Positions 8,030 to 16,414 of a stretch of DNA of 41,389 nucleotides are shown here, one piece after another. The notes beneath the pieces were generated by a model. The model was not told the origin of the DNA and did no database searches. It was given only the letters and a program-made list of their open reading frames with translations. The translations under genes and the position numbers were made by a program. Position 1 is the stretch's first letter, and every line of letters starts with the position of its first letter. The DNA comes from a bacterium (GTDB lineage: Bacteria; SZUA-79; Acidulodesulfobacterales; Acidulodesulfobacteraceae), in the NCBI GenBank assembly GCA_021806885.1, contig JAKAPT010000006.1, positions 1 to 41,389 of the forward strand. The letters are read 5' to 3'.

Positions 8030-9298
8030 ATGTTTCATTATGTGAACCCTCTTGCAATTAACGGTTCTTACGGAACCCTCGAAAACGTTTACTGGGGGCT
8101 TCCGATAGTAACTTATCCTTTTCTTTCCGGGCTGTTAGCCGGGTCTTTCGTGGTCGGGGCATTGTATCATCTTTTCCATGTAGAAAAGCTTAAGCCCGTT
8201 TCGCAGCTTTCTTTAATAGCGAGCTTTGCGATGCTTTTGCTTGCCGCCATGGCGCCCTTAGCGGACGCGCTTCAACCCTCCAGGGCGATATGGGAGCTGT
8301 ATTTTAGAGACCATTTTCCCTACTCCCCTCTGGGGATGTTTATTATTATCTGGACACTTTTTGTCATAGCCTTTCTTTTCGAGCTATATTATCTTTTCAG
8401 GGAACACAATATTAAAAGAGCGCGAGAGGATAAAGGAATAAGGGGTAAGGTATCCGCAATTCTTACGCTTGGAAGCAGGGACATGTCCTCAAAAAGTATT
8501 TCAAGGGACCATAAAGCCCTCTGGATAATATCCATTATCGGGATTATTCTCTCTATCCTGTTTCACGGTTATGTCGGATTTTTATTTGGTGCCATCAAGG
8601 CAAGGGCGCTATGGTCGGATCCAGTCATACCTCCTATGTTTATCGCATCGGCGGTTGTATCTGGTATTGCTTTCGTTGGATTATTGTACGGCATCGGCTT
8701 TTCTTTATTTTCCGATAAAAATAAAATCGAACCTGACACCCTGGATGTCCTCAACAAGTCCTTAGTTTTTGCGATATTTGCCGACCTCTTTTTCGATTTA
8801 ATAGAGTGGCTTTATTCGGTTAGAGGATATAGTTCTAAATCTGTGTACGATAATTGGCACGAAGTATTTTCCTTTTCGGGTCGCGGCCCGTTATGGTTCA
8901 ATTATCATGTTTTACAGATAGGACTCGGGCTTATAATCCCGGCGTTTTTATTTCTTGTTTTTAAGAAAATCAGAAGGTCGTTAGTCTGGACGTTAATTAT
9001 AGATTTTATCGTTACGGTAGGCGTGTTCGAAATGAGGTTCGATACCGTGATAGGCGGTCAGCTTCCGGCAAAGATAGGTCAAGGAGTGGTTAATTTGCAT
9101 ATCCCCTTCCTGCTTTTTGACGGATATTTAACGAATATAGGGCTCTTTGGAATGGGCATTATGCTTATATTCATTTTTGGGTATTTTTTGGGTTGGGAGC
9201 ATGACCCGGAAGAATTGAGCTTACCCCCTAAGCCCGCGTACAGGTTTGAATGGGATGGAACGGAATACCGGGAGGAAAAAGATAAGGACGCAAAATAA
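8030..9298 (+). CDS. NrfD/PsrC/TtrC-like membrane quinone subunit
   Basis: This is the polytopic membrane subunit that should exchange electrons with quinone and anchor the A and B subunits. The 422-residue protein has about nine hydrophobic helices. Its start, NGSYGTLENVYWGLPIVTYPFLSGLLAGSF, resembles the family pattern in which a conserved small-residue segment opens the first helix. The track starts at GTG 8021, but ATG 8030 is better placed relative to AAAGGAG. It lies 33 bases after the Fe-S subunit and 29 bases before the catalytic subunit, giving gene order B-C-A. NrfD-family members are assigned by context and topology; the direction of electron flow cannot be told from sequence. Confidence 0.82.
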   Translation: MFHYVNPLAINGSYGTLENVYWGLPIVTYPFLSGLLAGSFVVGALYHLFHVEKLKPVSQLSLIASFAMLLLAAMAPLADALQPSRAIWELYFRDHFPYSPLGMFIIIWTLFVIAFLFELYYLFREHNIKRAREDKGIRGKVSAILTLGSRDMSSKSISRDHKALWIISIIGIILSILFHGYVGFLFGAIKARALWSDPVIPPMFIASAVVSGIAFVGLLYGIGFSLFSDKNKIEPDTLDVLNKSLVFAIFADLFFDLIEWLYSVRGYSSKSVYDNWHEVFSFSGRGPLWFNYHVLQIGLGLIIPAFLFLVFKKIRRSLVWTLIIDFIVTVGVFEMRFDTVIGGQLPAKIGQGVVNLHIPFLLFDGYLTNIGLFGMGIMLIFIFGYFLGWEHDPEELSLPPKPAYRFEWDGTEYREEKDKDAK

Positions 9299-9327
9299 GA
9301 GAGATTAAAATTAAGGAGGTTCTATCA

Positions 9328-12300
9328 ATGTCAAAGAATAAAATGAATAGAAGGGATTTTCTTAAATGGGGATCGTTCGGGGCTATGGCGGTTGCCACAG
9401 GAGCCGGTCTGACGCAGTGGGCGGGCGGAGTGTTTCATTACGTCGGAAAATATACATTTCCACGCCGGCCTGAAACATGGCCGGGTGAGATCGCGAAATA
9501 CTCCACATGCGAGCAATGCCAGGGCAATTGCGGAATAATGGCAAGGGTTTTTAACGGAACCTTGCTTAATATTTGGGGTAATCCTTACGATATACAAACC
9601 ACGGAACCAAATATAAAATATTCCTCTCCCGCAGTAGGGTCCATAATCTATACAGGGACGTATTATTCTCCGGATAAGCCTTTCGTTGACGGCGCACACT
9701 CCGTATGCTCAAAAGGCTCAGCGGGTACCCAGACCGCTTACGACCCCTACAGGATTTACATGCCCTTAAAAAGGGTCGGCGAAAGGGGCTCCAGGAAGTT
9801 TAAGGTAATTTCGTACGAACAGCTTATAAACGAGGTGGTAAACGGAGGATACCTTTTTAAAGATGTTCCCGGCGAAGAAAAACGTTTCGTCGAGGGGTTC
9901 AGGCATCTCTGGAACGGGGGCAGGAACCGCTTCATTCCCGCAGATTCAAAACATCCCGATTTTGGCCCTAAAACTAATCAGTACGTAAGTTACTGGGGCA
10001 GGGCCGATGATGGCCGGGCAAATTTCATAACTCGATTCGGAAATGCCCTCGGCTCGGTAAACGCCATACCGGATGTTTCCATATCCGAACCTTCGTATCG
10101 CGCTTCTACTTTCATGACCTATCCCGGAACAAATATGCTGAAGCCGGATTTGCCGAATTGCGAGCATCTCATGGTATTCGGAGCAAATTACTTAGAGTCC
10201 AATTTACCTATGCAGACCCTGGCGAGGAGAACGGTAAGCGCCACATCGAAGGGCAAGTTGAAGGTAACGGTGATAGACGTGAGGGGGGGTAATATGCTCG
10301 CGCATTCGGATAAATATATACCGGTTAAACCCGGTGGGTACGGGGCTCTGGCAATGGGCATGCTCAGGTGGATAATAGAAAATAAGCGCTATGATGAGAA
10401 CTTTCTCACAAACCTTAACCATAAGGCGGCAAACGCAAACGGCGAACCTAATTTTTCAAACGCTTCCTATCTTATAGTCAGTGACGAAAACAATCCAAAT
10501 TTTGCGGGATTTTTGAAAAGTGGAAATTCATTTTACGCAATCGACAAGTTTTCCGGGAAGCCGGTTCTAACGGCGGCGGCAGAAAAAGGCGATTTGTGGC
10601 CTACAGGATTTTTATCCCTGACCCCCGTTAACGTAAACGGCGTCAACTGCGTGACAAGCATGCAAATGTTATGGAGCGAACTCGTCAAGCATACCCTGGA
10701 TGAATACTCGAAGGAAGCAGGGTTGACCCCCGGGGCTATGCCGATACAGGAACTGGCGGGAGAATTTACTTCACATGGGAAAAAGTCTGTCGCCGATTAT
10801 TACAGGGGTCCGGTGAAGGATACTAACGGATATTACTACGGCAGGGCAATTCAGCTTTTAAATGTTATGGTAGGGAACGTAAACTGGCAGGGAGGGTATA
10901 TAAACGGCGGCGGGAGCGCTAATATTATGGGCGGATACGGCTACCCTTACGATTTGAAAAAATGGCCCGGATTTGTTCAGGCAAAAGGCGTAAAAATTTC
11001 AAGAGAAGGTTCGTTCTATGAAGACACCATGGAATATAAAGAAAAATTAACAAGAGGCGTTTCTCCATATCCCGCGAGGAGGCCATGGTTCCCCTTCAGC
11101 TCCGGCATGGCGCAGGAAATTTGGGGAGGAACGTATTTCCAGTACCCGTATCCGGTAAAGATACTTTTCCAGCATATGGCAAATCCCGCGTGGTCCATGC
11201 CCGGAATGGGGGGCGTAGACGATGAGTCCAAGCCCTGGATGCAGATGATAAAAGACACGACAAAAGTTCCTTTGTTTATCGCGTCCGATACCATGGTTTC
11301 GGAAAGCTCCGCATATGCCGATTACATAGTGCCGGATACGACATATTTGGAAGGATGGGGTTTTTCCGGCAACTTGTCGATGTATCCGACGGCAAGAACC
11401 TCGGTAAGGCAGCCTGTTATAGAACCCATGACGGAAAATACGCCCGACGGAAGGCCTATATGCATGGAAAATTTCCTGATAGACGTCGCAAAAAAACTTG
11501 GGCTTCCGGGGTTTGGCGAAAACGCATTTCTGGAAGGAGGCAGTTTAAACCAAAGGGAGGATTATTATTTAAAAATGGCGGCGAATATAGCTTATGATTC
11601 TAAGACTTTTCTTAAGAAAAAAGGAACCGGTTTCAGGCATTTAGGCCCGGTGCCGGATGGCAATTCCTTCGAGATCGGAACCGTTAAGGATTATATGAAA
11701 AAACACGGCAAGGCCATTAAGCCTGCGGAATGGAAAAAAACGGCTTATGTCGTTTCAAGAGGCGGCAGGTTCGAGGATTACGATGTAGGATATCTTCCTT
11801 GGGGAAAACCGAAATGGGTGACGCATCTCTGGTCGCCGGATACGCCGGTTCAGTTATATAACGAACAGGTGGCTACAACCCATGACGCAATAACCGGCGA
11901 GAGATTTAACGGAACCACGGTATTACTGCCCCATAGGAATATGAAGGGCGAGATTTTAGATGTAAAGTATCCCATGGCGGAATACCCATTAATGGTTTCC
12001 GCCCACAAACAATCCATCCACTCAATGTCAAATACTATGAGAAACCCATGGCTACAGGAACTTTTGCCCGGCGCTTTCTGGGAGATCGGCGCGATAGATG
12101 CCAGGAAATTAGGATTATACGACGGAGATACCATAAGGGTGGTATCGCCTACGTATCCGAAAGGGATTACCCACAGGGTAAGAATCATGCCTTCGGTAAG
12201 GCCGGGTGTAATCACTGCGGCTAACTCCTTCGGAAGATGGCTTTACGGTTCGGGTGAGTGGTATATAAACGGAAAGAAATATACCGGAGATCCAGCAAGA

Positions 12301-12441
12301 AATCAGGGGGTTCATCCTGCCGCCTTATTCCTGCTTGATAATTCTATAGCCGCTAAAGACGGCTGGACCACCGTGTTAACCGACCCTGTTGGCGGTTCCA
12401 TGGCACATTACTATGCGCCTGTTAGAATAGAAAGAGTTTAA
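9328..12441 (+). CDS. Ttr/Sre-like molybdopterin oxidoreductase catalytic subunit
   Basis: This 1037-residue catalytic subunit belongs to the DMSO-reductase superfamily. It has a Tat signal (NRRDFLKW), an N-terminal [4Fe-4S] motif (Cys61, Cys64, Cys68, Cys127; CEQCQGNCGI and CSKG), then SKHPDFGPKTNQ, AGEFTSHGKKS, ADYIVPDTTYLEGWGF, VSRGGRF, AITGERFNG and a C-terminal RIERV. This series matches my memory of TtrA, so tetrathionate, sulfur, arsenate or selenate reductases are the relevant relatives. TtrA has a Cys molybdenum ligand in a segment that aligns by eye with VSISEPSYRAS here, placing Ser253 at that position. A strong ribosome site (AAGGAGG) precedes the start. The substrate is uncertain, and the enzyme could run as an oxidase. 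Confidence 0.88.
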   Translation: MSKNKMNRRDFLKWGSFGAMAVATGAGLTQWAGGVFHYVGKYTFPRRPETWPGEIAKYSTCEQCQGNCGIMARVFNGTLLNIWGNPYDIQTTEPNIKYSSPAVGSIIYTGTYYSPDKPFVDGAHSVCSKGSAGTQTAYDPYRIYMPLKRVGERGSRKFKVISYEQLINEVVNGGYLFKDVPGEEKRFVEGFRHLWNGGRNRFIPADSKHPDFGPKTNQYVSYWGRADDGRANFITRFGNALGSVNAIPDVSISEPSYRASTFMTYPGTNMLKPDLPNCEHLMVFGANYLESNLPMQTLARRTVSATSKGKLKVTVIDVRGGNMLAHSDKYIPVKPGGYGALAMGMLRWIIENKRYDENFLTNLNHKAANANGEPNFSNASYLIVSDENNPNFAGFLKSGNSFYAIDKFSGKPVLTAAAEKGDLWPTGFLSLTPVNVNGVNCVTSMQMLWSELVKHTLDEYSKEAGLTPGAMPIQELAGEFTSHGKKSVADYYRGPVKDTNGYYYGRAIQLLNVMVGNVNWQGGYINGGGSANIMGGYGYPYDLKKWPGFVQAKGVKISREGSFYEDTMEYKEKLTRGVSPYPARRPWFPFSSGMAQEIWGGTYFQYPYPVKILFQHMANPAWSMPGMGGVDDESKPWMQMIKDTTKVPLFIASDTMVSESSAYADYIVPDTTYLEGWGFSGNLSMYPTARTSVRQPVIEPMTENTPDGRPICMENFLIDVAKKLGLPGFGENAFLEGGSLNQREDYYLKMAANIAYDSKTFLKKKGTGFRHLGPVPDGNSFEIGTVKDYMKKHGKAIKPAEWKKTAYVVSRGGRFEDYDVGYLPWGKPKWVTHLWSPDTPVQLYNEQVATTHDAITGERFNGTTVLLPHRNMKGEILDVKYPMAEYPLMVSAHKQSIHSMSNTMRNPWLQELLPGAFWEIGAIDARKLGLYDGDTIRVVSPTYPKGITHRVRIMPSVRPGVITAANSFGRWLYGSGEWYINGKKYTGDPARNQGVHPAALFLLDNSIAAKDGWTTVLTDPVGGSMAHYYAPVRIERV

Positions 12442-12464
12442 AGAATCTTTGAGGTTTATAGATA

Positions 12465-13136
12465 ATGATAACAGTATGTATAATTGACGGCTATTCAATG
12501 TTATTAACCGCATTAGAGGCCCTGCTTGACGGCCAGGATGATATAAAGGTATTAGGAACCGCAACGGATGAGCAGTCCGCAGGTAGTCTCATAAAATTAA
12601 AAAAGCCGGAAATTATATTACTTGATATATCTTTATCCGACGACGACAGTTTCGATTTAATCCATCAGTTTAAGAAGATTTCCCCCGGCTCAAAAGTATT
12701 AATATTGGCGACGCGTGAAAATGTCGAATATCTTCGCACATGTTTTAATCTTGGCGCGTCCGGCTTCTTAGTAAAAAAAGCTATGAATTTCGATTTGATA
12801 TATGCAATCAGGACCGTAGCAAGAGGAGAAATCTATATATACCCTTCGCTGATAAAAAAATTTTTAGCCGATGATAAAAAATCCGTTATTGATTCAAATA
12901 TTCAAAGTAATAATTCAAGAGAAAAATTTTTATGGGAAAGCTTAAGTTTAATGGAAAAAGAAGTAATGATTGAAATTGCAAATGGTTTTACAAATAAAGA
13001 GGTTGCCGAAAGGCACTTATTGGAGGAGAAAATCATTGCGGCGCATCGTGTAATCGCAATGAAAAAATTGGATTTAAAAAAGAAATCCGACATTACAGAA
13101 CTGATTTTATCGAAACTTAAAATAACCGGAAAATAG
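12465..13136 (+). CDS. Degenerate NarL/FixJ-family response regulator (second copy)
   Basis: This paralogue of the regulator at 1475 lies 23 bases after the molybdoenzyme gene. Asp54 (LLDISL) and the receiver lysine (GFLVKKA) remain. The first acidic pair is reduced to Asp8-Gly9, and the usual Pro and Gly after the phosphoacceptor (LPKMNG in copy 1) are replaced (LSDDDS). The LuxR-type helix-turn-helix is present (GFTNKEVAERHL), but its recognition-helix consensus is altered (LEEKIIAAHRVIAMKKL). Mg2+ binding and phosphorylation may be weakened, so it may act constitutively, respond to another input, or heterodimerise with copy 1. There is no kinase next to it. Weak ribosome site (TTTGAGG). 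Confidence 0.9.
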   Translation: MITVCIIDGYSMLLTALEALLDGQDDIKVLGTATDEQSAGSLIKLKKPEIILLDISLSDDDSFDLIHQFKKISPGSKVLILATRENVEYLRTCFNLGASGFLVKKAMNFDLIYAIRTVARGEIYIYPSLIKKFLADDKKSVIDSNIQSNNSREKFLWESLSLMEKEVMIEIANGFTNKEVAERHLLEEKIIAAHRVIAMKKLDLKKKSDITELILSKLKITGK

Positions 13137-13155
13137 GCATATTAAGGCTTATAGG

Positions 13156-13215
13156 TATTCCCCCTACATTTTTACAAACTTATCTTACAAAAATCAGGTT
13201 TTATCCTGCATAAAT
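13156..13215 (+). promoter_or_regulatory. Conserved noncoding element, copy 2
   Basis: This is the second copy of the element at 2154-2214. It starts 20 bases after the stop of the second NarL-type regulator and about 170 bases before a cytochrome c gene. TATTCCC, the identical core TACAAAAATCAG and TTTATCCT are kept in the same order. Nucleotides between these blocks have diverged while the overall spacing has not, which fits selection on binding sites or on a structured RNA. Confidence 0.6.
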
Positions 13216-13284
13216 TATAAATAATTAAAATTATAATTACTAATAAAGACATTCATAAATCTGTTACCCATTCTTCTTTTGGTT

Positions 13285-13304
13285 CCTCCTTTTGTTGAAG
13301 GAGG
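13285..13304 (+). other. Hairpin with Shine-Dalgarno-like arm in cytochrome c leader
   Basis: CCTCCTT and AAGGAGG form a perfect 7-bp stem around a 6-base loop, about 80 bases before the diheme cytochrome c start. The right arm is a perfect ribosome-binding sequence but has no convincing coding start after it. The stem lacks a T-run, so it is not a standard terminator. It may be a leader structure or chance. Confidence 0.35.
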
Positions 13305-13381
13305 GGTAATTTGAAGATTTAAAATTAATAAAGATTGTTAAAACTTAAATTAATTGTTTGTTTTATTGGGAGGAATGAGAA

Positions 13382-14041
13382 ATGAATAAATTTATTTTTC
13401 TTGTTTCGCTTTTCTTTCTTGTTGCGATTTTAGGCCTGAACAATTTAGCGTTTGCCACAGGCTCCGGCGCTAAACTTTTCAAAGATTATTATTGCATCGA
13501 CTGCCACACTCTGGGACATCAAGGAGGAACGGTCGGTCCAAACCTTTCTAATATAGGGAAAACGAAGAGTCTTACGTGGATCGAGTCCCAGATATCTAAT
13601 CCGAGTAGTCATTTTACAAGAGGGTCGAACACAAAAATCAACGGAAAGATTTACCTGGTTAGAATGCCCGGCTTCAATAATATTCCGGATTCGGTTGCCG
13701 ATAAACTGGCTGAGTATATCAAGACTTTTCCGTCCGTATTGTCAAATTTAAGCTATAAAAGGCCGCCGGAGGGCATGAGACTTTTCGAAAAGGATAACTG
13801 CGTCGCGTGCCACAGGATAAACGGTATTGGAGGAAAAGTAGGCCCAAATCTTTCGCATATCGGAAAGACAAAAAGCCTGTCCTGGATAGAAACGCAGGTG
13901 GTAGATCCGAAGGTTCACTTTAGATATGGTCTTGGCGTAATTATCGACGCTCATACTTATCTTGTTATGATGCCCAGTTTTAAAGATATTCCTGACTCGC
14001 AACTTAATGTAATAGGCAGGTATCTTGAATCGTTAAAATAA
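13382..14041 (+). CDS. Diheme cytochrome c with duplicated domain
   Basis: This 219-residue exported cytochrome consists of two homologous cytochrome c domains after a signal peptide (FLVSLFFLVAILGLNNLAFA). Domain 1 has CIDCH and domain 2 CVACH. Each is followed by GPNLS(N/H)IGKTKSL(T/S)WIE and a Met-containing MPGF or MPSF segment that may supply the sixth ligand. The domains are clearly repeats of one another and of the single domains at 2308 and 14106. The ribosome site GGGAGGA precedes ATG 13382. It probably ferries electrons between the membrane complexes of this island and a terminal reductase, or accepts them from the Ttr-like enzyme (inference from context). Confidence 0.88.
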   Translation: MNKFIFLVSLFFLVAILGLNNLAFATGSGAKLFKDYYCIDCHTLGHQGGTVGPNLSNIGKTKSLTWIESQISNPSSHFTRGSNTKINGKIYLVRMPGFNNIPDSVADKLAEYIKTFPSVLSNLSYKRPPEGMRLFEKDNCVACHRINGIGGKVGPNLSHIGKTKSLSWIETQVVDPKVHFRYGLGVIIDAHTYLVMMPSFKDIPDSQLNVIGRYLESLK

Positions 14042-14105
14042 TTTTCCGACCAAGCATATTTACGCTTAAGCATTAGTCTTAATTCAAAAAGGAGGTAATT
14101 AAATT

Positions 14106-14420
14106 ATGCAGTGCAAGAAATTATTGACCATTGCGGGTATCGCGGCTTCCCTTATGCTTTTAACCGCTCCTATGGCCTTTGCGGCTTCCGGCTCGAGCCT
14201 GTTCGCAAAAGAAGGCTGCATGGGCTGTCACACCATCAACGGAGCAGGCGGTTCCATGGGTCCCGACCTTTCCCATGTCGGCAGCAAGAAAAGCGAATCG
14301 TGGCTTAAGAAGCAGATAACCGACCCTAATTCTCATTTCCCCGGAGGCTCTATGCCCTCTTCCCAAATGTCCGGCGCACACCTTAAAGCTCTTTCAAGCT
14401 ACCTGGAATCCTTAAAGTAA
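14106..14420 (+). CDS. Small monohaem cytochrome c
   Basis: This 104-residue cytochrome c has a signal peptide ending in AFA|AS, the haem motif CMGCH and a likely axial Met in GGSMPSSQM. It shares the family pattern GPDLSHVGSKKSESWLKKQ and the ending SSYLESLK with the cytochromes at 2308 and 13382. AAAGGAGG lies ahead of ATG 14106. It is the last gene before a strong hairpin terminator and 65 bases after the diheme gene, so the two are probably co-transcribed. Codon choice here looks more GC-rich than in its two relatives, which may mean higher expression. Confidence 0.9.
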   Translation: MQCKKLLTIAGIAASLMLLTAPMAFAASGSSLFAKEGCMGCHTINGAGGSMGPDLSHVGSKKSESWLKKQITDPNSHFPGGSMPSSQMSGAHLKALSSYLESLK

Positions 14421-14426
14421 TTGCCA

Positions 14427-14468
14427 AACAATACCGCGGCTGATACTTCCGTATCCCGCGGTATTGTT
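14427..14468 (+). terminator. Long hairpin after the cytochrome c genes
   Basis: A 13-bp perfect arm (AACAATACCGCGG / CCGCGGTATTGTT) encloses a further 5-bp pair GATAC/GTATC closed by the tetraloop TTCC, with a 2-base bulge. It begins 6 bases after the cytochrome c stop. The long T-run is missing, but the position and stability make a transcription terminator or mRNA-stabilising 3' end the best reading. Confidence 0.75.
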
Positions 14469-14763
14469 GCATTGTAAACCCTGCTTTATCCTTCAATATT
14501 CTTAATCCAAAAAACACGGTTTTAAGCGTAACCCATTATCTTTACAGCTTATTATCTTTTGACCCCGGGAATTTATTTATTATATTTTATGTGGGGTTTA
14601 TGGGGCATCTGCAAAAATTATAAAAATTATTGACTTTTAGAATTTATAATGATAAAAAAGTTTATTTAGTAAAAAAAATAAAGATTTCGGGAGCTTTCCA
14701 GCCGGGAAAATCCTAAAAGTTATTCTCACAAAACATATTTGAAATAAAGAAGGGGGGAACAAA
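14469..14763 (+). other. Intergenic region before the Rieske/cytochrome b genes
   Basis: About 295 bases of AT-rich sequence with no credible coding frame on either strand. A TATAAT lies at 14645-14650 and a TTGACT at 14630-14635, but they are too close together to form one promoter. The promoter of the bc-complex operon is expected here but I cannot place it. The stretch ends with the strong ribosome site AAGGGGGG before ATG 14764. Confidence 0.5.
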
Positions 14764-15285
14764 ATGGCAAAGAGTTCAGAAGAGTCGCCGTCAAGGCGCA
14801 CTTTTATGATGGTTGTTATCGGTTTGCTTACCGCCATAGTGGGGGTCGGTCTTGCTATTCCCATTGTGGGAGAAATTTTAACTCCGCTCTTTAAAAAGAG
14901 GGACATTGTATGGGCGAAGCTTGGAAAGGTTAGCGATCTTGAAAACATGCAACCCTTAACGCCCACGTTTATTCCTGTATATTTTAAAGTAAAGCAGGGC
15001 TGGAGCGTGAACACGCTTCCCAGACAGGTTATCGTGGTTAAAGACGTCGCGGGGAAACTGTATTTCTTTTCAAATCAGTGCACGCATCTTGGATGCCCCC
15101 TGCACTGGATAGCCGAAAGGCAAAAATTTATGTGCCCATGCCACGGCGGCATGTTTAACGCCATGGGGAAGGTTGTTGGAGGGCCTCCTCCAAGGCCTTT
15201 ATTTGTTTGGGTTCATAAGGTCGAAAACGGCACCGTTTTCATTCAGAATAAGTTTTTAGATAATCCGAAAGAAAGGGGGATCTGA
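14764..15285 (+). CDS. qcrA: Rieske iron-sulfur protein of a bc-type complex
   Basis: This is the Rieske subunit of a quinol:cytochrome c oxidoreductase. The 173-residue protein begins with a twin-arginine-type anchor (SRRTFMMVVIGLL...) and one membrane helix. The [2Fe-2S] site is complete: CTHLGC (Cys106, His108, Cys111) and CPCHGG (Cys124, Cys126, His127). Two Cys and two His are the cluster ligands; Cys111 and Cys126 should form the stabilising disulfide. GGPPPRPL after the second box is the usual proline-rich segment. It takes an electron from quinol at the outer site. The start of cytochrome b overlaps its last base. Confidence 0.95.
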   Translation: MAKSSEESPSRRTFMMVVIGLLTAIVGVGLAIPIVGEILTPLFKKRDIVWAKLGKVSDLENMQPLTPTFIPVYFKVKQGWSVNTLPRQVIVVKDVAGKLYFFSNQCTHLGCPLHWIAERQKFMCPCHGGMFNAMGKVVGGPPPRPLFVWVHKVENGTVFIQNKFLDNPKERGI

Positions 15286-16391
15286 TGTTTAAAAAAGTTC
15301 AGAAATGGTTTGACGAAAGAATAGAGCTGACTGAAACTATAAACGAATTTAACGGCGAGCGCATCCCGAGAAGCGGGGGATGGGCCTATACCTTTGGAAG
15401 CCTTCTCGCCTTTCTGTTTACGGTTCAGGTCGCTACCGGCATATTTTTATTATTTTATTACGTACCTTATTTTCCAGTCGCAAGGGATGCGACCTATTTC
15501 ATTAAGCATAACGTCCTGTTCGGAAGCCTTCTCCTCGGCATTCACCTCTGGGGTGCTTTCACGATGGTATTTATTCTTGTTGTTCATATGGCGAGGGTTT
15601 ATTTTTCGGGGGCATATAAAAAGCCCAGGGAGCTCCAATGGGTTATTGGGATGGCGTTGTTCTCCTTTGTGATTGTCCTTGGCTTAACCGGTTATATGCT
15701 CATTGGGAATGAAAACTCATGGTGGACGATAAACGTTCTTTCAAACGTCGCCGCCCACACGCCTTTCTTAGGCGGCTTTATAAGAATCCTAGCAAGGGGC
15801 GGCACCGAAACATCCACCCTTGCCATGCAGCACATCTTTGCCGTTCATGTTTGGCTTTTACCCATAGCCGTTATCCTCCTCATACCCACCCATCTTTTCC
15901 TTATCAGAAAAACCGGACATCAGGGTATGGCGATGGAATATAACAAAAGCAAGCTCCCGGACGATAACATAGACAAGTGGAAACATCCGGACGCGACCGT
16001 CCCGTTTTTTCCCGACCAGTTTTACAAGGACATGATAGTCGCTATAGTGGTATTTGTTGTCGTTTATCTACTTGCGATTTTCTTTGTCCCCGAAGTAGGT
16101 CCGGTTTATAACCCGCTCGCGCTTCATTTCGCCCCGGAGGCGGACTGGTATTTCCTTGCGAACGAGGAACTTCTTAAGTTCTTCCCGGGTCATGGGCTGA
16201 TTATTTTTGCCACGTTCCTCGTTCCCATAATCGGGTTTGTTATATTATTCGCGCTTCCGTTCATCGACAGGGGACATGAAAGAAGTCCTTTTAAAAGGCC
16301 TGCCGCGACAATTCTGGGGATTTTTTTCCTGCTTTTAATTGTTTATTTAACATTAATGGGCGGAGAACCTAAGGCGCCTGCCACCATTTAA
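15285..16391 (+). CDS. qcrB: Cytochrome b subunit of a bc-type complex
   Basis: This is a membrane cytochrome b of 368 residues that oxidises quinol and carries electrons across the membrane through two b haems. Ligand pairs are His87/His101 (14 apart) and His188/His203 (15 apart); the longer second spacing resembles b6f-type proteins. The quinol-site PEWY motif appears as APEADWYF (about 283-290). About eight membrane helices are visible, with the C-terminal part shorter than in mitochondrial cytochrome b. It starts at the last base of qcrA and is followed after 23 bases by a membrane cytochrome. The acceptor could be one of the small cytochromes c upstream. Confidence 0.95.
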   Translation: MFKKVQKWFDERIELTETINEFNGERIPRSGGWAYTFGSLLAFLFTVQVATGIFLLFYYVPYFPVARDATYFIKHNVLFGSLLLGIHLWGAFTMVFILVVHMARVYFSGAYKKPRELQWVIGMALFSFVIVLGLTGYMLIGNENSWWTINVLSNVAAHTPFLGGFIRILARGGTETSTLAMQHIFAVHVWLLPIAVILLIPTHLFLIRKTGHQGMAMEYNKSKLPDDNIDKWKHPDATVPFFPDQFYKDMIVAIVVFVVVYLLAIFFVPEVGPVYNPLALHFAPEADWYFLANEELLKFFPGHGLIIFATFLVPIIGFVILFALPFIDRGHERSPFKRPAATILGIFFLLLIVYLTLMGGEPKAPATI

Positions 16392-16414
16392 ATTTAAGAT
16401 GAGGAGTCATTGAA

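Noticed and set aside
9328-12441. Naming the molybdoenzyme TtrA, ArrA or SreA with a definite substrate
   Set aside because: Overall motifs favour the Ttr-like branch, but the probable Ser ligand and unusual neighbours make any substrate claim unsafe.
14630-14650. TTGACT...TATAAT as the promoter of the Rieske/cytochrome b operon
   Set aside because: The two hexamers are only 9 bases apart, too close for a sigma-70 promoter.
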